Shown in pieces: positions 54,837 through 62,877 of a DNA stretch of 64,000 bases (the stretch's first letter is position 1; each line of letters starts with the position of its first letter). The notes beneath the pieces were generated by a model that worked only from the letters and a program-made list of their open reading frames with translations, searched no databases and was not told where the DNA came from. The DNA comes from Marinisporobacter balticus (lineage in GTDB: Bacteria > Bacillota > Clostridia > Peptostreptococcales > Thermotaleaceae), in NCBI RefSeq assembly GCF_004345705.1, contig NZ_SLWV01000013.1, forward strand, positions 23,616 to 87,615, written 5' to 3'. The translations under genes were made by a program, and so were the position numbers.

Positions 54837-55598
54837 CTAGGGGACACAGGGATAGGGACACAGGGACAGGTTAATCGTCCCTGTTAGATCCGTTATAGTA
54901 CAACCTTTCACATTCTTAATCTTTCTTATAATATTATTTCTATGCTCTTTTTCAAGTCTTTGTAATTCACTTACCGTTCGTATTCCTAATTGATTCAAAC
55001 ACTTCATTATTTCGTCATCTGATGTATTGATACTTTCCTTATAATCTAAACATTGATCTCTATTATTTTCTTTTGAGTGCTTCTTAAATAATTCTATTGC
55101 TATTTGTCTATCTATCGAAAATATTTCTAAAGCAAAATCTATATCAGTGATGACTGGATGATCTATGTAATCATTATAACTACTCCAAAAATACGTCTCT
55201 ATATCCTTTATCATTCTTGCTTTTACTGGATTTTGATGGATATATCTAAGCGCTGTAAGAAAATATGCCTTAGTTTCTACCACTTCACTTTTATAACGTT
55301 CTTGAAATAAATGCCCACATCGATCATATTTTTGATTATACCAATAAACATAGCTACTGCTTATTCGTTTTATTACTTTAGAAATAGCTTCATTTGTCTC
55401 TCTTATAAGTAAATGTACATGATTATCCATGAGACAATATCCATATAGTTTATAGTTGCTAATAGTTTTGTACTGTAGAATCGTTTCCATGAATTTCTGA
55501 CGATCCTTATCTTCTTCAAATATCTTTTGCCTATTAATTCCTCTAAGCATTATATGATATATTCCTGTACTGCTCTTTTCTCTAGCCTGCCTTGGCAT
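54837..55598 (-). CDS. REP-associated tyrosine transposase (RAYT), copy 1, 3'-truncated
   Basis: 253 residues from the ATG at 55598 (MPRQAREKSSTGIYHIMLRG). The Y1 transposase HUH site is DNHVHLLI, with the nucleophilic Tyr expected in a following helix and conserved ALRYIHQNPVKA. Compared with copy 2, a 44-base deletion after KNVKGCTI shifts the frame and replaces the last 17 residues (the ISKSVIDRI helix) with an unrelated tail. Only a few other differences separate the copies. Such proteins mobilise or duplicate REP-like repeats. Activity after the truncation is uncertain. Confidence 0.85.
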   Translation of the reverse strand: MPRQAREKSSTGIYHIMLRGINRQKIFEEDKDRQKFMETILQYKTISNYKLYGYCLMDNHVHLLIRETNEAISKVIKRISSSYVYWYNQKYDRCGHLFQERYKSEVVETKAYFLTALRYIHQNPVKARMIKDIETYFWSSYNDYIDHPVITDIDFALEIFSIDRQIAIELFKKHSKENNRDQCLDYKESINTSDDEIMKCLNQLGIRTVSELQRLEKEHRNNIIRKIKNVKGCTITDLTGTINLSLCPYPCVP

Positions 55599-55712
55599 AT
55601 CTATCACCCCTATCACCCCTATCACCCCTATCACCCCTATCACCCCAAGTCTAGTATGCCATTATTCTAGGGACAATATACCTGTCCCCTTGTCCCTTCC
55701 CCTTGTCCCATT
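54840..55712 (-). mobile_element. RAYT unit copy 1 with flanking palindromes
   Basis: The transposase frame is bounded on the left by GGGACAGGTTAATCGTCCCTG, a small hairpin, and on the right by GGGACAATATACCTGTCCCC and further CCTTGTCCC repeats. The same borders enclose copy 2, so this is the mobile or duplicated unit. Confidence 0.65.
55602..55646. repeat. Five tandem copies of TATCACCCC
   Basis: Five perfect 9-base units stand directly before the RAYT copy 1 start; copy 2 has one unit. On the minus strand they can be read in frame as repeated Gly-Val-Ile if translation began upstream. Replication slippage is the likely origin. Confidence 0.9.
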
Positions 55713-55742
55713 TAGCTTATTTAAACCACTTATCTAATATTT

Positions 55743-56408
55743 TTACGCCTTCGAAAAGAATTTAGTTGTTTCATACACTCTTTTCCCCAATGAACTAGCC
55801 ATATTTATTGCAAATTCAGCGTCTTTAATGCTTTTAGCCCAAGGTTTTAATCTAACAGCTGGTTGTGAATCATATTCAAACAAACTTAATCCCACATTAG
55901 CTACAACAGTTAGATTTATACAAGTAAATACAGGCGAAAAAGAATTCCACGCAATCTCATGACCAATAGCAGCAGCAATTGATATAAGACCAACAACTTT
56001 TCCTTTGAAGGCTTTTCCTTTAACATCTTTAACAACATCATAACTATAACGTTCATATGATAAATCTTCATCAGTACATGGCTCACATCGATCAAACCAA
56101 TTTTTCCATATGGCAGGAAGAGAAAGAGCATACACAGGAGAAGAAAAAATAAATCCATCTGCTTCCTTACATTCCTTATATAATAATGATAATTGATCTT
56201 CAGGATCTTTTAAAATGGGACAATGTTTATTTATCATGCATAGTCCACAACCTGTACAAGATTTGATTTTATAATCTGATAACCTAATTAACTTTGTTTC
56301 TACTCCCATTTTTTCTACTTCATCTAAAGCACATTTTAACAAAAATTCACTTGAACTATTACTTTTTTTAGTTGAACCACAAATACCTATAATTTTCTTT
56401 GTCATCAT
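55743..56408 (-). CDS. NADPH-dependent FMN reductase / flavodoxin-family protein
   Basis: 221 residues, flavodoxin-like fold. IIGICGSTKKSNSSSEFLLK binds the FMN phosphate, SCTGCGLCMINKHCPILKDP carries four Cys in an iron-sulfur flavoprotein-like pattern, and FSSPVYALSLPAIWKNWFDR is the family core. GHEIAWNSFSPVF and a late cysteine-free tail follow. It probably reduces quinones, metal or nitro compounds with NAD(P)H. It lies 7 bases after a marR gene in the same direction, a common pairing for stress-induced flavoproteins. Confidence 0.83.
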   Translation of the reverse strand: MMTKKIIGICGSTKKSNSSSEFLLKCALDEVEKMGVETKLIRLSDYKIKSCTGCGLCMINKHCPILKDPEDQLSLLYKECKEADGFIFSSPVYALSLPAIWKNWFDRCEPCTDEDLSYERYSYDVVKDVKGKAFKGKVVGLISIAAAIGHEIAWNSFSPVFTCINLTVVANVGLSLFEYDSQPAVRLKPWAKSIKDAEFAINMASSLGKRVYETTKFFSKA

Positions 56409-56415
56409 AATCCCC

Positions 56416-56862
56416 CTATAACTTATCCATAAGCTTTATTAATTCTTTAAGATTTTCAGTAGCTTTTATAATCTCTTTTTCATCAATTTCTTTAAATATT
56501 TCTACAATCCCTAGCTCATACAATCTTAACTTAGAATCAATATACTGTTCACCTTTTTCCGTAAGTTGTACCCAAGTTTTTCTCCTATCTTTTAGATCAT
56601 TCTCACGTTTCACCAAATCAAATTTTTCCAAAGAATCCAGCAGTATTGTAAGTGCGCCTTTGCTTAAATCTAAGGACTTTCCTAAATCTATTTGAATTAT
56701 TCTTTTTTGCCTCTTAATAACGAATAGTGCTTTTCTTTGATTTTTATTACACTTTGGCATTGTATCGTCATCATGGTTAAACACTATCCCAACTTTTTGA
56801 TGATATGATGTTATATACTCAAAAAAAAGTTGATTAAGTAATTTACCTGTTTCCTTTTTCAT
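56416..56862 (-). CDS. MarR-family transcriptional regulator
   Basis: 148 residues from the ATG at 56862 behind GAGGTG; the GTG three codons earlier overlaps that site. The winged helix is clear: NQRKALFVIKRQKRIIQIDL, KSLDLSKGALTILLDSLEKF and VKRENDLKDRRKTWVQLTEK. Helices at both ends form the dimer. It likely represses itself and the flavodoxin gene; the ligand is unknown. Confidence 0.88.
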   Translation of the reverse strand: MKKETGKLLNQLFFEYITSYHQKVGIVFNHDDDTMPKCNKNQRKALFVIKRQKRIIQIDLGKSLDLSKGALTILLDSLEKFDLVKRENDLKDRRKTWVQLTEKGEQYIDSKLRLYELGIVEIFKEIDEKEIIKATENLKELIKLMDKL

Positions 56863-56987
56863 AAAAAACACCTCAATTCAATAATAGTTAAAATATCAAT
56901 ACAAAAGCAAGGTATTATGGCGTGCATCAAATTTTCTTATCAAATCCTTCTATCATTTAATCTAACCTTTGCATTATATTAAATTGT

Positions 56988-57212
56988 TTAAATCATATAT
57001 GCATACATATCATCAACTTTATCGTTCATATATTTTTGCATATCGCTAATTGCTTGGTTATAAATATGTGGTCCTATTTTTTCTACTATAACGTCCAAAA
57101 TAAGTTGTCCTTGTAAATTTCCAATTGATTCTTCCCTCTCACATTCAAAATATCTTCTTATTTCTTCTACTGCATCTTCATATCGATCTTTAGTAAGTTT
57201 AATTTTATTCAT
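56988..57212 (-). CDS. DUF2164-family protein
   Basis: 74 residues: KLTKDRYEDAVEEIRRYFEC, EREESIGNLQGQLILDVIVE, KIGPHIYNQAISDMQKYM. This is the whole DUF2164 pattern (YF..E..E.IG.L.....LD...E.IGP.IYN.AI). Function unknown; structure is predicted helical. It precedes marR on the same strand with a gap of 125 bases. AGAGGAG precedes the ATG. Confidence 0.82.
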   Translation of the reverse strand: MNKIKLTKDRYEDAVEEIRRYFECEREESIGNLQGQLILDVIVEKIGPHIYNQAISDMQKYMNDKVDDMYAYMI

Positions 57213-57247
57213 TTTGATCTCCTCTTTTTTTATGACATTAATAATTT

Positions 57248-57308
57248 AAATTTAAACAGTCTTAAATCTTATAGTTTAAATTTTAATCATTATTGATCAA
57301 AATGTCAA
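57248..57308 (-). promoter_or_regulatory. Promoter with operator-like palindrome before the DUF2164 gene
   Basis: On the minus strand TTGACA, a 17-base spacer and TAAAAT occupy 57308-57280. Overlapping the -10 box, AAATTTAAAC and GTTTAAATTT form an inverted repeat with a 16-base gap (57248-57283). It is a candidate repressor site. Confidence 0.5.
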
Positions 57309-57428
57309 TACCCTTTTCAAGCATGCACATATCGTACTCGCTTTACACAAATATTTAAAGCAATCAAAAATAAAAAAAGATAGAATCACAAGACTCCATC
57401 CTTCAAAATATATCTACTACCCTTTATA

Positions 57429-58312
57429 CAGGGATACAGGGACAGGTTAATCGTCCCTGTTAGATCCGATCAATGACACTTTTCGATATCCCTGTTATTC
57501 TTGCTAATTGTCTTATAGTACAACCTTTCACATTCTTAATCTTTCTTATAATATTATTTCTATGCTCTTTTTCAAGTCTTTGTAATTCACTTACCGTTCG
57601 TATTCCTAATTGATTCAAACACTTCATTATTTCGTCATCTGATGTATTGATACTTTCCTTATAATCTAAACATTGATCTCTATTATTTTCTTTTGAGTGC
57701 TTCTTAAATAATTCTATTGCTATTTGTCTATCTATCGAAAATATTTCTAAAGCAAAATCTATATCAGTGATGACTGGATGATCTATGTAATCATTATAAC
57801 TACTCCAAAAATACGTCTCTATATCCTTTATCATTCTTGCTTTTACTGGATTTTGATGGATATATCTAAGCGCTGTAAGAAAATATGCCTTAGTTTCTAC
57901 CACTTCACTTTTATAACGTTCTTGAAATAAATGCCCACATCGATCATATTTTTGATTATACCAATAAACATAGCTACTGCTTATTCGTTTTATTACTTTA
58001 GAAATAGCTTCATTTGTCTCTCTTATAAGTAAATGTACATGATTATCCATGAGACAATATCCATATAGTTTATAGTTGCTAATAGTTTTGTACTGTAGAA
58101 TCGTTTCCATGAATTTCTGACGTTCCTTATCTTCTTCAAATATATTTTGCCTATTAATTCCTCTAAGCATTATATGATATATTCCTGTACTGCTCTTTTC
58201 TCTAGCCTGCCTTGGCATATCTATCACCCCAAGTCTAGTATGCCATTATTTTAGGGACAATATACCTGTCCCCTTGTCCCTCCCCTTGTCCCTTCTTCCC
58301 TTGTCCCCTTGT
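57429..58312 (-). mobile_element. RAYT unit copy 2 with flanking palindromes
   Basis: Same borders as the copy at 54840: CAGGGACAGGTTAATCGTCC on the left and GGGACAATATACCTGTCCCC plus CCTTGTCCC repeats on the right. The unit differs by a few bases and lacks the 44-base deletion and the tandem expansion. Confidence 0.65.
57460..58218 (-). CDS. REP-associated tyrosine transposase (RAYT), copy 2, intact
   Basis: 252 residues from the ATG at 58218. The HUH motif DNHVHLLI, RCGHLFQERYKSEVV and ALRYIHQNPVKARMI are as in copy 1, and the C-terminal helix-turn-helix-like LARITGISKSVIDRI is complete. The protein nicks single-stranded hairpin DNA through a covalent tyrosine in its family. It could act on the GGGACAGG-type hairpins that flank both copies. 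The near identity to copy 1 points to recent duplication. Confidence 0.9.
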   Translation of the reverse strand: MPRQAREKSSTGIYHIMLRGINRQNIFEEDKERQKFMETILQYKTISNYKLYGYCLMDNHVHLLIRETNEAISKVIKRISSSYVYWYNQKYDRCGHLFQERYKSEVVETKAYFLTALRYIHQNPVKARMIKDIETYFWSSYNDYIDHPVITDIDFALEIFSIDRQIAIELFKKHSKENNRDQCLDYKESINTSDDEIMKCLNQLGIRTVSELQRLEKEHRNNIIRKIKNVKGCTIRQLARITGISKSVIDRI

Positions 58313-58471
58313 TATTACGTATTATTTTAAGTATATCATTTTTAGTAAATTAGTAAAGCCTGACCCCCTTCTTCTGTACATGCAAATTTTTTGATAATAA
58401 AAAAATGAAGTATGATTTTAATAATCAAAATTTAGCAGACTGGATTATTAGGGTCATTTTTTTATAAAAAA

Positions 58472-58511
58472 AACTGTCGGGTTAATCAAATTTACTGATT
58501 TCCCGACAGTT
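58472..58511 (-). terminator. Terminator after the ABC ATPase gene, dispersed repeat copy C
   Basis: AACTGTCGGG and CCCGACAGTT are perfect complements. Inside them AATCA and TGATT extend the stem around AATTTAC. Eight T residues follow on the minus strand. It begins 4 bases after the ATPase stop. Related to copies A and B. Confidence 0.9.
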
Positions 58512-58514
58512 CCA

Positions 58515-59554
58515 TTAACTGATTTTTTTAGAGCTATTAAAGTAAATAATCAACTCTTTGTCTATTGATAAATATACATCATCATTTCTAGTAAGCTGAT
58601 TATTGACTTCAAAGAGAGTATCGACATCTATTAGATTCCCATTAACTACTACTGTATAGCGAATAGTATTTCCTTGGGGAATAATCCGCTTGACGACTCC
58701 TTTAAAATAATAATTATTTTGTGTATATTCAATGTTTTCCTTCAGATTTATTCCAATATTCTCTGGACGGATTGCATAGAAACCTTCCTTAACATTCTCA
58801 AGTGCTATCACTTGTTGAAAAGTTTCATGAGATAATAGATTGCAATGCCCCATAAAACTTGCAGCAAAAGCTGTCTTAGGATTTAGGTACAAATCCATAG
58901 GCGAACCCATCTGTTCAAAACTTTACCATTGCACATCAAATAAATCCGATCAGACATTCTCATAGCTTCTTCCTGGTCATGAGTCACAAAGACAGTTGTC
59001 ATCCCTAATTCATCATGTATTTCCTTGATTTTTATCTGTAGTGATTTTCTTAATTTAGCATCTATCGCACTAAAGGGTTCGTCTAACAGCAGAACTTTTG
59101 ATTTAGTAACAATACTTCTTGCTAAGGCTACACGTTGCTGCTCACCGCCCGATAATTGTCCAGGGTATTTGTTTTCACTCCCCACTAGATCAACCATTTT
59201 CAAAGCATTGGCAACCCTGTTTTTAATTTCTGCTTGGCCGAGTCTCTGCATTTTTAAACCAAAGGCAATATTTTTAGCAACTGTCATAGTTGGGAACAAA
59301 CTATACTGCTGAAAAATCATACTCATGTTTCTTTCTTTGGGTAAAGCATAAGTAATATCTCTGTTGTCTAAAAAAATCTTACCACCATCTACTTTTTCTA
59401 AACCTGCTAAACAGCGTAACAATGTAGTTTTCCCGCAACCAGAAGGTCCTAACAAGGTAATAAACTCACCCTGGTCAATACAAATGTTAATATCGTCTAA
59501 GACCTTTTGGATATCAAAGGATTTTTCAATATTTTCAAATCTAATATAGTTCAT
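58515..59554 (-). pseudogene. ABC transporter ATPase with TOBE domain, frameshifted
   Basis: From the ATG at 59554 the first frame encodes a complete ATPase: Walker A GPSGCGKTT, LSGGEQQRVALARS, LLLDEPFSAIDAKLRKS, THDQEEAMRMSD. After MCNGKV near 58925 the frame is lost (out-of-frame LNRWVRLWICT then stop). It resumes in another frame as EQMGSPMDLYLNPKTAFAAS and a TOBE-like region (GVVKRIIPQGNTIRYTVVVN) to 58515. The break lies at a run of four T, so one base lost or two gained explains it. It may be a true mutation, a sequence error or recoding. It would energise the permease at 60624. A TOBE-bearing PotA/CysA-type ATPase is unusual beside an SsuC-type permease. Confidence 0.8.
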
Positions 59555-59576
59555 AACTTTTTCCCATTTCTGAAAT

Positions 59577-60578
59577 CTATTTAATTGCATTAACAAATTG
59601 CATATCAATAATTTTATTATAAGGGATTGGTGTATTAATCACACCATTTTTGATAGCAAAATTATCAACAGCTGCTTGAGATTCCTCAGATATATAGCCG
59701 GTTTTAGTAAAAGCATCTTTTATAATTTCAATCTTTATAGCTAAAACATCTTCTTCCATCCCTTGGAATAAAGGTGCAACTAATTTAGCCACTTCTTCTG
59801 AATTATGTTCATTAATCCATTTAGTCCCTTTATGTACTGCATTAACAAATCCTTGTACAGTTTCAGGATTTTCTGCGGCAAACTTACTTGTAGTAGTAAT
59901 AATTTCTCCAGTAAAGACATCCGTTTTTAAGTACTTGGCAGCATCAGTCGGGCTGGAAGTATCAACTAATATATTGACATCCATATTTTTAATTTCTGTC
60001 CGATTATCAACATTGATGTAACTAGCTTTTATTTGTCCTTGACTTAAGGCTGTCATCGATGCACTATAATCCAAATTTACAAAAGTTACATCTTTTTGGG
60101 GATCTAGACCACCTTCTTTTAGAATAGCAGAGACGAAAGAGTAGGGTGCAGACCCTGGCATCCCTGCAAAAATAGCTTGACCTTTCAAGTCTTTGACACT
60201 TTTAACATCCTTTGACCCAACAAAACCATAAAGTCTAGTATCTAAAACAGTATAGATAATCGAAGAATCTAAACCTTCTTCTTCTGCCTTCAAAACTGGT
60301 TCCTGAGACAATAAGCAAAATTGTGAATCTCCTCCATGCATACCCTGAAAAGCAATTGGTCCATCTTTATATAAGGCGAATTCCGGAGCTAGCCCTTCTT
60401 TCTGAAAATAACCATTTTGATAGGCAACATAAACTGGTAACCAGCCTAAATGTCTGAACTCTGAAATCACTACCTTAGTTAACTCATTATCGGATTTTTC
60501 TGTTTCTTTTGCGCTACATCCAACCATCATGGTAATCGACATAACCACTAAAAGCAATATTGCAATAATTTTTTTCAT
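59577..60578 (-). CDS. ABC transporter substrate-binding lipoprotein (SsuA/NMT1 type)
   Basis: 333 residues from the ATG at 60578 behind AAAGGAG; eight codons upstream lack a site. A signal peptide with the lipobox SITMMVGC anchors the protein by a lipidated cysteine around residue 21. HLGWLPVYVAYQNGYFQKEG, LKGQAIFAGMPGSAPYSFVS and GGLDPQKDVTFVNLDY follow the NMT1/SsuA-like fold that captures taurine, sulfonates, nitrate or pyrimidine precursors. Substrate unknown. It lies between the permease and ATPase genes. Confidence 0.86.
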   Translation of the reverse strand: MKKIIAILLLVVMSITMMVGCSAKETEKSDNELTKVVISEFRHLGWLPVYVAYQNGYFQKEGLAPEFALYKDGPIAFQGMHGGDSQFCLLSQEPVLKAEEEGLDSSIIYTVLDTRLYGFVGSKDVKSVKDLKGQAIFAGMPGSAPYSFVSAILKEGGLDPQKDVTFVNLDYSASMTALSQGQIKASYINVDNRTEIKNMDVNILVDTSSPTDAAKYLKTDVFTGEIITTTSKFAAENPETVQGFVNAVHKGTKWINEHNSEEVAKLVAPLFQGMEEDVLAIKIEIIKDAFTKTGYISEESQAAVDNFAIKNGVINTPIPYNKIIDMQFVNAIK

Positions 60579-60623
60579 TTTTTTATCTCCTTTCGAAATC
60601 ATTCGTAATTTAATTTGGTGAAA

Positions 60624-61421
60624 TTATTTACTTTTCATACTCATAGATAAATTGGTTTCAACCCTCCAGCGTAGGACATATTTTTCAACTTTATCCAAGC
60701 ACCAATTTAATACTATCCCTACTATTAGCAAAATAGTAATACATGACATAACTCTGTGGATCATAAAAAAAGAAGTTGCATAGGTTATCATCCAACCAAA
60801 ACCACCAGTAGAACCCATATATTCACCTATAATCGCTCCTACCATACACGCTCCCACCCCAGCTCGGATACCTGAAATAATCCAAGGCATACATGCTGGT
60901 AATACTATATACCACAAAGTCTGGAGAGAATTGGCACCAAGAATATGGGCAGATTCAACTAAATTTTGTTCAATATTTTTGATAGCATTATAAGTTGAAA
61001 AAAATACACAAAAGAACACCATTAGACTTACTAAAAAAACTTTTGATGTTAATCCCAGCCCAAACCATAAAACATACACTGGTGCTAATGCCAACTGTGG
61101 AATGCCACTAATTGCAGTTAAGATTGGAGTAAAAATACTTCCTAGCGTGATAAATTGAGCAAATAGAATTCCTAGCAAGATTCCGATGATTGTTCCATAA
61201 AACAAACCTAAGAAGGCTTCTTTGAGGGTAATTGAGGTATGATAAACCAACTCTCCGCTTTTGGCAAAAGTAATTAGATCTTTAAGAATTCTACTCGGAT
61301 AACTGGTAAAAAAGGAATTATACCAACTATTTACTGCAGACCATTCCCATAGGGCTATAACTCCTACAATCAGCAGAGTTCGAGTGGCTATAATAAATAA
61401 TCTTTTTTTATCCATAAGCAT
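60624..61421 (-). CDS. ABC transporter permease (SsuC/TauC type)
   Basis: 265 residues with about six helices. The EAA loop is seen as ESAHILGANSLQTLWYIVLP and PACMPWIISGIRAGVGACMV. WEWSAVNSWYNSFFTSYPSR at the N-terminus is typical for sulfonate/nitrate/taurine permeases. It forms a homodimeric channel. It starts 5 bases after the DUF169 gene, so the two are coupled. The ribosome site GGAGG is 13 bases from the ATG, a long spacing. Confidence 0.87.
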   Translation of the reverse strand: MLMDKKRLFIIATRTLLIVGVIALWEWSAVNSWYNSFFTSYPSRILKDLITFAKSGELVYHTSITLKEAFLGLFYGTIIGILLGILFAQFITLGSIFTPILTAISGIPQLALAPVYVLWFGLGLTSKVFLVSLMVFFCVFFSTYNAIKNIEQNLVESAHILGANSLQTLWYIVLPACMPWIISGIRAGVGACMVGAIIGEYMGSTGGFGWMITYATSFFMIHRVMSCITILLIVGIVLNWCLDKVEKYVLRWRVETNLSMSMKSK

Positions 61422-61426
61422 TCTAT

Positions 61427-62239
61427 TTAGTCAACCTCCTTCCTCTGCTTTTGTTTATCTTGTTCTAATTTCAAATAATATGTATGATTAAACCTTATTT
61501 CCGAACCATCATAGCCTAACTTGGCGAGTTTTGCCTGGATAACTTGCTTACGTTCATTCATTTCAACCGCATTCACTGTTAAACGGACTCCTTCGATTAC
61601 CTTCTCAAATTTTTCAAAAGGAATTCCTACAGCTACTTCAGTATGTCGCCATTTTGCCAAAAATCTGGTTCCTGAGCAAAACAACGAAACATTGATTTGA
61701 TTTGTCCTCAACGGATAAGAGGTGCATTCGACGCAAATTGCTTGATTCCCCAACATATTAAAATTCGGTTGCATACCATAGATATAGGAATACCCTTGTA
61801 TAACGCGCATAATCTGATAACTATCACCTACCATCAAAACGACATCTGGATCTGTGTCAAATTGTTCTAGTGGTTTAATAATGACACCATAAGTATCTGG
61901 CGGACAATATTTCATTTGCCTTGCAACACTTGCCGCAAGTTTGGGTGATTGATATAGTCCTAAGTCACAACCATCTTGACCATTATAAAAACTTTCTGTA
62001 GGCGGAATTAGACCGAGAGCTCTCGTGCTTCCTCCACACCCAGAAAGTTTCCGAGTCATTTTCACAGCAATCCCCTTCATTGCATGCTTAACGGCTACAC
62101 AATAAGCAAGTGGATAGGTTAATTCTTTGGCTTGAGCTTGCTCGAATTCTGATTTGGACTTAACTATCTTAATCCCAACTATTTGCCTGTCCAAATCTAA
62201 TACTGCATAAGCTTTTTCCACATCAGCTTTGTTAACCAT
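61427..62239 (-). CDS. DUF169-family protein heading the ABC operon
   Basis: 270 residues of the DUF169 (COG2043) family. Hallmarks are AVKHAMKGIAVKMTRKLSGC, GCGGSTRALGLIPPTESFYN, MKYCPPDTYGVIIKPLEQFD, DPDVVLMVGDSYQIMRVIQG and NQAICVECTSYPLRTNQINV, with several conserved cysteines. Function unestablished; proposals include metal or tetrapyrrole-linked roles. Its place as first gene of a four-gene importer suggests it handles the imported compound. AGGAGGAA precedes the ATG. Confidence 0.88.
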   Translation of the reverse strand: MVNKADVEKAYAVLDLDRQIVGIKIVKSKSEFEQAQAKELTYPLAYCVAVKHAMKGIAVKMTRKLSGCGGSTRALGLIPPTESFYNGQDGCDLGLYQSPKLAASVARQMKYCPPDTYGVIIKPLEQFDTDPDVVLMVGDSYQIMRVIQGYSYIYGMQPNFNMLGNQAICVECTSYPLRTNQINVSLFCSGTRFLAKWRHTEVAVGIPFEKFEKVIEGVRLTVNAVEMNERKQVIQAKLAKLGYDGSEIRFNHTYYLKLEQDKQKQRKEVD

Positions 62240-62291
62240 CTTATTCCTCCTGATTTTCCGTTAATGGTATTTGTGATTCCACTAGTATTTA

Positions 62292-62320
62292 ATTATATCT
62301 TTGCCTAATAGTCCTGTCCA
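62292..62320 (-). promoter_or_regulatory. Promoter of the DUF169-ABC operon
   Basis: On the minus strand TGGACA, a 17-base spacer and TATAAT. The start would fall about 45 bases before the DUF169 start codon. No riboswitch or operator is evident. Confidence 0.65.
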
Positions 62321-62528
62321 ATAAGTAATATTTATCATTTTTTTTTGTCATAGAATTTCTTTATAAGCCTTGACATTGAACTTAATTAGATAAGACTAGA
62401 AAATATAAGCGAACACCCCACAAATTAAACAAAATAGTGTCAGACTCGCTAGTAAAAGTCAATAGTTGTCTATAAAGTAAGCGTAAATCCTAATACACCT
62501 AGAAATGAAACTTCAAATTTATTAAAAT
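62321..62528. other. Intergenic spacer with IS66-type end
   Basis: No gene. At 62477 GTAAGCGTAAATCC resembles the terminal repeat of IS66-family elements, which start GTAAGCG; it probably marks the edge of the relic next to it. Confidence 0.45.
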
Positions 62529-62572
62529 AAAAGCATCACTTTTCAAGATAGCATTTATTAAGTGATGCTTTT
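62529..62572. terminator. Perfect 13-bp hairpin after the IS66 relic
   Basis: AAAAGCATCACTT and AAGTGATGCTTTT are exact complements with an 18-base loop. A/T-rich flanks allow termination both ways. Confidence 0.7.
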
Positions 62573-62578
62573 GATATT

Positions 62579-62877
62579 CTATTCAGATTTTAGCCTGATA
62601 TCTTCAGATAGAGAATTTGACCATGGCAACAAAGCGTCCAATGCATCAACATTTTCTAAATCGATGTTTGGAAGCCTTTCAAAAAGATATGTTAGATATT
62701 GAAATGGCTTAAGACTATGTGCTTTAGCAGTTTCGATTATACTATAGCATATGCCACTTGCTGTAGCTCCTTTTACTGATTTTGAGAATAAGTAGTTTTT
62801 TCGTCCAATAACAAAAGATTTAATTGCTATGTGTATTGGCGTTGATGCTTACCATTATCTAAATATTCCATATATTT
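62579..62877 (-). pseudogene. IS66-family transposase C-terminal relic
   Basis: The minus strand reads KYMEYLDNG, then after a frame slip IAIKSFVIGRKNYLFSKSVK, GATASGICYSIIETAKAHSL, KPFQYLTYLFERLPNIDLEN and DALDALLPWSNSLSEDIRL. This is the IS66 DDE transposase end. The segment with the catalytic glutamate (NNRAEN in family members) is damaged and everything upstream is missing. Confidence 0.85.

Noticed and set aside
58406..58468. Short frame MKYDFNNQNLADWIIRVIFL
   Set aside because: NLADWIIR recalls IS66 transposases, but 20 residues without flanking support are too few to call.
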